DNA of 64,000 bases from Streptomyces sp. NBC_01262 (GTDB taxonomy: Bacteria > Actinomycetota > Actinomycetes > Streptomycetales > Streptomycetaceae). Made by a program: the position numbers and the translations under genes. The notes under the pieces were generated by a model that made no database searches, had not been told where the DNA came from, and saw only the letters and a list, made by a program, of their open reading frames with translations. The stretch lies in contig NZ_CP108462.1 of assembly GCF_036226365.1 (NCBI RefSeq), positions 7,348,501 to 7,412,500 of the forward strand. The letters are read 5' to 3'. The number at the start of each line of letters is the position of its first letter. Position 1 is the stretch's first letter. Of this stretch, positions 58,736-64,000 are shown one piece after another.

Positions 58736-59638
58736 ATGCCCGCCTCGCCGGAGCGGCAGTCCGTGGAGGTCGACGGCCGCCGGATCGTCCTGACCCACCT
58801 CGACAAGGTCGTCTTCCCCTCCAGCGGCCACACCAAGGCCCAACTGCTCCACTACTACGCCCAGGCCGCCGCCGTCCTGATCCCCCACGCCACCGGTCGC
58901 CTGGCCTCCTTCGTACGCGCCCCCGAGGGCCCCGCCGGCCAGACCTGGGTCGCCAAACGTCCCCCGAACGGCACCCCCGACTGGGTCACGACCGCCACCG
59001 CCGCGGACGGCGAGCCCTATGTCGTCGTCGACTCCGCCGCCACGCTGATCGCCATGGCCGGCCTCGGCGCCTTCGAGGTCCACGTCCCGCAGTGGACGGC
59101 CGACGCCGGCCCGGACGCCCACGACCGCCTGGTCCTGGACCTGGATCCGGGGGAGGGGGTCGACGTGGTGCTGTGCTGCCGGGTCGCGGAGCGGCTGCGG
59201 CAGCTGCTGGAGGACGACGGGCTGGCGGCGTATCCCGTCACATCGGGAAGCAAGGGGCTGCATATCTACGCACCCATCACCGCCACCCCCGGCAGGACGG
59301 TCAGCGCGTACGCCAAAGCGATCGCAGGGCGGATCCAGGACGAGCACCCGGGGCTGATCATGGTGTCCATGACCCGTGGCCTGCGTGCCGGAAAGGTGTT
59401 CATCGACTGGTCCCAGAACGCCTCCGCCAAGACCACGGCCTGCCCTTACACCCTGCGGGTGCGGGAGCGACCGGGCGTCGCGACCCCTCTGACCTGGGCA
59501 GAGGTCGCGGCGTGCGGCCGCGCGGAGGAGCTGGCCTTCACTCCGGAGGACGTGCTGCGCCGGATGGCGGAGCACGGCGATCTCCTCGCGGGGCTGGACG
59601 GCTCCCGAGGGCGGGGCAAGCTCCCGGCAGGCGAGTAG
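58736..59638 (+). CDS. ligD: LigD polymerase/primase domain protein (NHEJ)
   Basis: The 300 residues are the LigD polymerase domain without ligase or nuclease domains, as is usual in Streptomyces where the parts are separate genes. Recognisable parts are VVFPSSGHTKAQLLHYY, GFEVHVPQ-like AFEVHVPQWTAD, the metal-binding DLDPGEG (two Asp), TSGSKGLHIYAPI, and FIDWSQNASAKTT. It fills gaps or adds ribonucleotides at ends held by Ku. It is divergent from the interrupted ku gene, so the pathway now probably depends on the Ku carried by the element or on another copy elsewhere. Confidence 0.95.
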   Translation: MPASPERQSVEVDGRRIVLTHLDKVVFPSSGHTKAQLLHYYAQAAAVLIPHATGRLASFVRAPEGPAGQTWVAKRPPNGTPDWVTTATAADGEPYVVVDSAATLIAMAGLGAFEVHVPQWTADAGPDAHDRLVLDLDPGEGVDVVLCCRVAERLRQLLEDDGLAAYPVTSGSKGLHIYAPITATPGRTVSAYAKAIAGRIQDEHPGLIMVSMTRGLRAGKVFIDWSQNASAKTTACPYTLRVRERPGVATPLTWAEVAACGRAEELAFTPEDVLRRMAEHGDLLAGLDGSRGRGKLPAGE

Positions 59639-59721
59639 AGAGATGGTTCCGGCCCGTTGTCAGTGGGTGGTTCTACGGTGGTCGCAGACAGCAATCCGGC
59701 GTCAGTCAAGGGGAGAAGACC

Positions 59722-60282
59722 GTGACCACACTCGCGAACCGGCCGAACACCGCACTGCTCGTCATCGACGTGCAGAACGGCGTCGTCGAGGGGGCCCATG
59801 AGCGCGACACCGTCGTCGCGAACGTCGGCAGCCTGGTCGAGAAGGCGCGGCGGGAGCAGGTCCCCGTCGTCTGGGTCCAGCACTCCGACGAGCAGTTGGA
59901 GACCGGCAGCGACAGCTGGCGGATCGTACCCGAGCTGGCTCCGGACGAGGCCGAGCCGCTCGTCCACAAGAACTACCTCGACTCCTTCGAGGACACGACC
60001 CTTGAGAGCGTCCTGTCGGGCCTCGCCGTCGGTCGGCTCATCGTCGCCGGCGCGCAGACCGACGCGTGCATACGCTCGACCCTCCACGGCGCCCTGGCCC
60101 GGGGGTACGACGCGACCCTCGTCAGCGACGCCCACACCACGGAGGACCAGACGGCCTGGGGCGCGCCGACACCGGACAAGGTCATCGCGCACACGAATCT
60201 GTACTGGGGGTACCAGACGGCGCCGGGACGGACGGCCGGGACGGTCGAGACCAAGAACGTCGACTTCGGCGGCGCGGCCTGA
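59722..60282 (+). CDS. Isochorismatase-like cysteine hydrolase
   Basis: The 186 residues have the catalytic triad of the family: Asp in ALLVIDVQNGVV, Lys in LVHKNYLDSFEDT, and Cys in GAQTDACIRSTLHGA preceded by a cis-peptide AGAQ. Members hydrolyse amides (nicotinamide, N-carbamoylsarcosine) or isochorismate; the substrate is unknown. GTG start with GGGGAG upstream. It follows ligD by 83 bp in the same direction, but nothing links it to end joining. Confidence 0.88.
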   Translation: MTTLANRPNTALLVIDVQNGVVEGAHERDTVVANVGSLVEKARREQVPVVWVQHSDEQLETGSDSWRIVPELAPDEAEPLVHKNYLDSFEDTTLESVLSGLAVGRLIVAGAQTDACIRSTLHGALARGYDATLVSDAHTTEDQTAWGAPTPDKVIAHTNLYWGYQTAPGRTAGTVETKNVDFGGAA

Positions 60283-60290
60283 GCACGGCC

Positions 60291-61343
60291 CTATGACGCT
60301 CCTGTCCAATGGAGGAGCCGGGGCGCCGGCCAGGTGTTGATGACCCGGTCGGCCGGCACGCCGCATTCCTCGGCGCGGGCGCAGCCGTAGATCTGCCAGT
60401 CGAGCTGGCCGGGGGCGTGGGCGTCGGTGTCGATGGCGAAGAGCACGCCCGCGTCCACCGCCTGGCGGAGCAGGCGGCGGGGCGGGTCGAGGCGTTCGGG
60501 GCGGCTGTTGATCTCGACGGCTGTTCCGTACGCCGCGCAGGCGGCGAAGACCATGTCGGGGTCGAACTCGGACTCGGGGCGGGGCTTGCCCTCGTTGCGG
60601 TGTTCGCCGCCGCCGAGGAGGCGGCCGGTGCAGTGGCCGAGGATGTCGACGTGGGGACTGGCGACGGCGGCGACCATGCGGCGGGTCATCTCGGCGCGGC
60701 CCATCCGGAGCTTGGAGTGCACGGAGGCGACCACGACATCCACCCGCTCCAGCAGCTCGACGCTCTGGTCCAGGGAACCGTCGTCCAGGATGTCGCACTC
60801 GATGCCGGTCAGCAGACGGAAGGAGGAGGGCAGCCGCTCGTTCAGCTCCGCCACCACATCCAGCTGCGCCCGGAGCCGGTCGGCGGTGAGCCCGCGCGCC
60901 ACCGTCAGCCGGGGCGAGTGGTCGGTCAGGGCCGCCCACTCGTGCCCGAGGGCCATCGCCGTACGTGCCATGGCCTCGATCGGGCTTCCGCCGTCCGACC
61001 AGTCCGAGTGCAGATGGCAGTCCCCGCGCAGCGCCGCCCGCAGAGTCGCCCCGCCCGCCACGGGGGGCCAGCCCGCCGCTTTCGCCTCCAGCGGGGCCAA
61101 GTACGCCGGCACCCGCCCCGCCAGGGCCTCCCGCACAACCGTGGCCGTCTTCGGTCCCAGGCCTTTGACCTGCTCCAGCGTCCCGTCGGCCACCCGGCGA
61201 GCCGGCTCGCCCTCGGGGAGCGCGGCCACGGCGTCGGCCGCCGTACGGAAGGCCTTGACCCGGTATGTGGGCGCCAGATCGCGCTCCAGCAGGAAGGCGA
61301 TCCGTTCCAGTGCCTCCACGGGCCCGAGCGGCGGCTGCTCCAT
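60291..61343 (-). CDS. PHP-domain phosphoesterase with helix-hairpin-helix region (PolX C-terminal type)
   Basis: In the 350 residues, an N-terminal helical part with an HhH (LEQVKGLGPKTATVVREAL, about 55-75) precedes a PHP domain: GDCHLHSDWSDGGSP (metal His/Asp), ALTDHSPRL, GIECDIL, ASVHSKLR, DILGHCTGR, and AIDTDAHAP near the end. It resembles the C-terminal PHP exonuclease part of bacterial DNA polymerase X with the polymerase palm missing. It may trim DNA 3' ends or phosphates in repair, which would suit the NHEJ neighbourhood; this is inference. Confidence 0.87.
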   Translation of the reverse strand: MEQPPLGPVEALERIAFLLERDLAPTYRVKAFRTAADAVAALPEGEPARRVADGTLEQVKGLGPKTATVVREALAGRVPAYLAPLEAKAAGWPPVAGGATLRAALRGDCHLHSDWSDGGSPIEAMARTAMALGHEWAALTDHSPRLTVARGLTADRLRAQLDVVAELNERLPSSFRLLTGIECDILDDGSLDQSVELLERVDVVVASVHSKLRMGRAEMTRRMVAAVASPHVDILGHCTGRLLGGGEHRNEGKPRPESEFDPDMVFAACAAYGTAVEINSRPERLDPPRRLLRQAVDAGVLFAIDTDAHAPGQLDWQIYGCARAEECGVPADRVINTWPAPRLLHWTGAS

Positions 61344-61420
61344 GCGTCCAGCCTGCGCGCTCGTTCCGCCAAGCGCGAACCGTCGGGCGCCGGGGCCCGG
61401 CCCGCCCGATGCTGGACGGT

Positions 61421-61879
61421 ATGACCACTGAGCGCCCCGAGACCCTGTACGAAGCCGTCGGCGGCATCGAAGGCCTCCGACGACTGAGCGACGCGTTCTA
61501 CGACGCCGTGCTCGCGGACCCGCTGCTCGCCCCGGTGTTCGCCGACTTCAGCCGTACGCACATCGAGCACGTGGCCGTCTGGCTCGGCGAGGTCTTCGGC
61601 GGCCCGGCGGCCTTCACCGCTGACCTCGGCGGACACCAGGCGCTGCTGCGCGCCCACCTCGGCCTGGCGATCAACGAGGCGCAGCGCGTCCGCTGGATGG
61701 AGCTGATGGGCGCCGCCGTGGACAAGGAGCTGCCGGACGACGCGCTGCTGCGCCGCCGCGTCATGGAGTACTTCGACTGGGGCACCCGGATCGCCCGCGA
61801 CGTCTCGGCGGGTCAGGCCGGTGAAGACCTCGGCGAGCCCGGCCCCACCCCGAGGTGGGGGTGGGACGGGCTCGTCTGA
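61421..61879 (+). CDS. Group II truncated haemoglobin
   Basis: The 152 residues form a 2-on-2 globin: TLYEAVGGIEGLRRLSDAFY (helices A-B), PVFADFSRTHIEHVAVWL, the proximal His in GGHQALLRAHLGLAI (helix F), and the conserved Trp in VRWMELM (helix G), the group II mark. It binds O2 or NO and may protect from nitrosative stress. ATG at 61421 is chosen; ATG at 61409 is in frame. The C-terminal tail overlaps a GC-rich hairpin and is poorly conserved. Confidence 0.92.
   Translation: MTTERPETLYEAVGGIEGLRRLSDAFYDAVLADPLLAPVFADFSRTHIEHVAVWLGEVFGGPAAFTADLGGHQALLRAHLGLAINEAQRVRWMELMGAAVDKELPDDALLRRRVMEYFDWGTRIARDVSAGQAGEDLGEPGPTPRWGWDGLV
61834..61874. terminator. Hairpin overlapping the 3' end of the globin gene
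   Basis: CGAGCCCG, G, CCCCACCCC and GGGGTGGG, A, CGGGCTCG pair around a short loop, giving about 16 pairs with one mismatch. It ends two bases before the globin stop and lies between two convergent genes, so it may stop transcripts from both directions. Confidence 0.75.
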
Positions 61880-61897
61880 AGGCTGTGGCGGAACGGG

Positions 61898-62722
61898 TCA
61901 GGTCTTCTTGCGGAAGCGGGCTACGGCCAGGGGGGCGGAGATGGCGGTGATGCCGAAGGCCCAGGCGAGGGTCATCCAGACGGAGTGGGCGACGGGGCCG
62001 CCGTTGATGAGGGCGCGGCTGGCGTCGGCGAGGTTGGAGAGGGGGTTGGCCTTGGTGAAGGACTGGAGCCAGCCGGGCATGGTGGTGGGCTTGGCGAAGA
62101 TGGAGCTGCCGAACTGCAGGGGGAGTACGACGATCATGGAGAGTGCCTGTACGGATTGAGGGGTCTTCGCGGTCAGGCCGAGCAGGATGAAGATCCACAT
62201 CAGCGAGGCGCCGAAGGCGGTGGACAGGGCGACCGCCGCGAGGAGCCCGAAGACGCTGGTGCTGACGTGCAGGCCGAGGATGAAGCCCACGGCCAGGAGG
62301 ATGGCGGTGGCGATCAGCGCGCGGCCGATCTCGACGACGATCTTGGCGATCAGTACCGAGGAGCGGGCTATCGGCATGGTCCGGAAGCGGTCCATGACGC
62401 CGGTCTGGAAGTCGGAGTTGACGCCGGTGCCGACGGCCATGGCGATGTTCATGCCCATCATGGCCATCAGGCCGGGGACCATGTAGTTGACGTAGGCCGT
62501 GGTGTTGCCTTCGAGGGCGCCGCCGAAGACGTACACGAACAGCAGGGTGAAGACGATCGGCATCAGCAGGACGTCGAACATCGACTCCGGGTCCTGTTTG
62601 ATCTGGAGCATGTTGCGCCGGGCGAGGGCGCCGATGTGCCGGAGGTTCGCCCGTAGGCCGATGCGGCCTTCGCCGAGTGCCATCGAGGGGGCGGGGGCCG
62701 GGGTGATCACTGCCGCGCTCAT
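61898..62722 (-). CDS. ABC-2 type exporter permease (DrrB-like)
   Basis: The 274 residues have six membrane helices and the ABC-2 membrane pattern: ARRNMLQIKQDPESMFDVLL before helix 1, VPGLMAMMGMNIAMAVG, FQTGVMDRFRTMPIARSSVL in the cytoplasmic loop, and FAKPTTMPGWLQSFTKANPL before the last helix. It pairs with the ATPase gene, which it overlaps by ATGA. Such pairs export antibiotics (daunorubicin DrrAB) or lipids. The real substrate is unknown. Confidence 0.92.
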   Translation of the reverse strand: MSAAVITPAPAPSMALGEGRIGLRANLRHIGALARRNMLQIKQDPESMFDVLLMPIVFTLLFVYVFGGALEGNTTAYVNYMVPGLMAMMGMNIAMAVGTGVNSDFQTGVMDRFRTMPIARSSVLIAKIVVEIGRALIATAILLAVGFILGLHVSTSVFGLLAAVALSTAFGASLMWIFILLGLTAKTPQSVQALSMIVVLPLQFGSSIFAKPTTMPGWLQSFTKANPLSNLADASRALINGGPVAHSVWMTLAWAFGITAISAPLAVARFRKKT

Positions 62723-63750
62723 GCCACGAGCTCCTTGTCTTCCACGGACGCGTCGGATGCGTCGGATGCGTCGGATGTGCCTTCGGCGGGGGCGTCTTCG
62801 AGGGTCGCCTTCTGGCCGGTGATGGCCAGGAACACCTCGTCCAGGCTCGGCAGATGGGTGCCGATGCCGGCGATGGGGAAGCCACGTGCACCCAACAGGG
62901 CGACCACGTCCGTCAGTTGTTCGTCGCTGGTGATCGGGACGTTCAGTACGCCGTTCTCGTGGTCCGGCACCGAACCGGCCAGGACCGCCGTCATGGCGGG
63001 GAGCGCGGCCGGGTCCACGGGGCGGATCTGGAGGGTGCGGCCGCCGACCTTGGCCTTGAGGTCGTCGACGCGGCCGGCGGCGATGACCCGGCCGCGGTCG
63101 AAGATGGTGAGCTCGTCGGCGAGCTGCTCGGCCTCTTCCATGTACTGGGTGGTGAGCAGCACGGTCGTGCCGTCGGCGACCATCCGCTGGACCTCCTTCC
63201 ACACCTCGTTGCGGGTGCGGGGGTCCAGGCCGGTGGTGGGCTCGTCCAGATACAGGACGGCCGGCTGGCCGATCATGCTGGCGGCGAGGTCGAGGCGGCG
63301 GCGCATACCGCCGGAGTAGCCCTGGGCGGGGCGCTTGGCGGCCTCGGTGAGGGAGAAGCGCTCCAGCAGCTCGTCGGCTCGGCGCCGGGCCTCGGCGCGG
63401 GGGAGGTCGAGCAGCCGCCCGATCATGTACAGGTTCTCCCGGCCGGACAGCTTCTCGTCCACCGAGGCGTACTGCCCGGTCAGCCCGATCACCCGGCGCA
63501 GCTGGCGGGGCTGGCGCAGTACGTCGTACCCGGCGACCGTGGCCGAGCCGGCGTCCGGCTGGATGAGGGTGGACAGGACCCGTACGAGGGTGGTCTTGCC
63601 GGCACCGTTGGGGCCGAGCACGCCCAGCACGGTGCCCTGTCGTACATCGAGGTCGACGCCGTCCAGAGCCCTGGTCTCGCCGTAGTGCTTGACCAGCCCC
63701 CGTACGGTGACGGCCATTCCGTCAGTGTCTGTGAGTCGCGTCGTCTTCAT
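62719..63750 (-). CDS. ABC exporter ATPase (DrrA-like)
   Basis: The 343 residues have Walker A GPNGAGKTTL, Q-loop GQYASVDEKL, signature YSGGMRRRLDLAASM, Walker B VLYLDEPTTGLDPRT and the switch His replaced in position by Gln (LLTTQYMEEAEQLADEL), as in DrrA. A C-terminal regulatory part (about 235-320) follows, with SDASDASDAS coded by tandem GCGTCGGAT repeats near the end. ATG at 63750 is chosen; ATG at 63717 is possible. It supplies ATP hydrolysis to the permease encoded next. Confidence 0.93.
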   Translation of the reverse strand: MKTTRLTDTDGMAVTVRGLVKHYGETRALDGVDLDVRQGTVLGVLGPNGAGKTTLVRVLSTLIQPDAGSATVAGYDVLRQPRQLRRVIGLTGQYASVDEKLSGRENLYMIGRLLDLPRAEARRRADELLERFSLTEAAKRPAQGYSGGMRRRLDLAASMIGQPAVLYLDEPTTGLDPRTRNEVWKEVQRMVADGTTVLLTTQYMEEAEQLADELTIFDRGRVIAAGRVDDLKAKVGGRTLQIRPVDPAALPAMTAVLAGSVPDHENGVLNVPITSDEQLTDVVALLGARGFPIAGIGTHLPSLDEVFLAITGQKATLEDAPAEGTSDASDASDASVEDKELVA

Positions 63751-63856
63751 GGCTCTACCGTGACGGGCCCCACCGACACGGCGACGACATGACGCCGACA
63801 CGGGCTGACAGGGGGATGTCAGCGGATGTCGGCGTCGTGCGGCAGGGGAGGAGAGG

Positions 63857-64000
63857 CTACGTGCTCACGGACACCAGGTGCTTGCCCTGCGTGGTGATGA
63901 CGTACACGCTGGCGATGTCGTCCATGTCCAGCGATGCCCCGCCCTCGACCTTCAGCGGGTCGGGCTGGCCGGCGACGCCGTAACCGGCCGTGGGGACCGT
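63857..64000 (-). CDS. C-terminal end of an unidentified protein (cut by window edge)
   Basis: The last 47 codons read, toward the end, DMDDIASVYVITTQGKHLVS then VST and stop. The segment is beta-rich, with alternating hydrophobic residues. I do not recognise the family. It lies 107 bp upstream of the ABC ATPase gene on the same strand. Codon third positions are G/C rich, which supports real coding. Confidence 0.55.
   Translation of the reverse strand, partial: TVPTAGYGVAGQPDPLKVEGGASLDMDDIASVYVITTQGKHLVSVST

Overview
The window is high-GC actinobacterial chromosome and most likely comes from a Streptomyces. Codons end in G or C, GTG and TTG starts are common, promoters appear leaderless, and the gene set fits: AfsR/SARP regulator, Zur-type L28/S14 ribosomal paralogues, EfeUOB iron uptake, Ku/LigD end joining, F420 reductase. 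Most gene pairs overlap by ATGA and are probably translationally coupled. No rRNA, tRNA or CRISPR array was seen.

Layout. 1-15.7 kb: a surface or exopolysaccharide locus with GT2 glycosyltransferases, two Wzz-like proteins (one fused to an O-antigen-ligase-type domain), a polyprenyl-phosphate sugar transferase, and an amino-sugar pathway (epimerase, Gfo/Idh/MocA oxidoreductase, two DegT aminotransferases, NeuD-type acyltransferase). It also encodes a large secreted protein with DUF4082 repeats. 15.8-18.2 kb: an MFS exporter and a TolB-like membrane-anchored protein. 18.2-19.9 kb: a zinc-starvation unit (CobW-like protein divergent from Zn-independent L28 and S14). 19.9-23.9 kb: ethanolamine use (EutBC and a divergent permease). 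23.9-30 kb: Rsm22-like methyltransferase, CorA, a phytoene-dehydrogenase-like oxidoreductase, dimethylargininase and a serine hydrolase. 30-35.6 kb: iron and heme supply (iron-box-controlled heme oxygenase, then efeO-efeB-efeU with its own iron box). A 141-bp sequence containing the end of the heme oxygenase gene is repeated four times in tandem. 35.6-43 kb: methionine aminopeptidase, two close MFS paralogues around a TrmB/LuxR-type regulator, a DapA-like aldolase and an F420 reductase.

43-45.5 kb: a probable remnant of an integrated element, holding a site-2 protease and a Bxb1-like large serine integrase whose nucleophilic serine is replaced by threonine. 45.6-48.9 kb: an AfsR-like regulator.

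48.9-58.7 kb is the most interesting part. The chromosomal ku gene, divergent from ligD, is cut in two by an 8.9-kb element. The element carries three overlapping tyrosine recombinase genes, a small TnpC-like HTH/coiled-coil gene, a complete second ku and a DHA2 drug exporter. The same 6-bp core (TGCAGC) stands at both junctions, and removing the element with one core copy restores an uninterrupted 289-codon ku. The element therefore destroys the host Ku and brings a replacement, which lacks the exact target core. It resembles both RIT elements and Tn554.

58.7-64 kb: LigD polymerase domain, cysteine hydrolase, PHP-domain protein, truncated haemoglobin, a DrrAB-type ABC exporter and the end of an unidentified gene.
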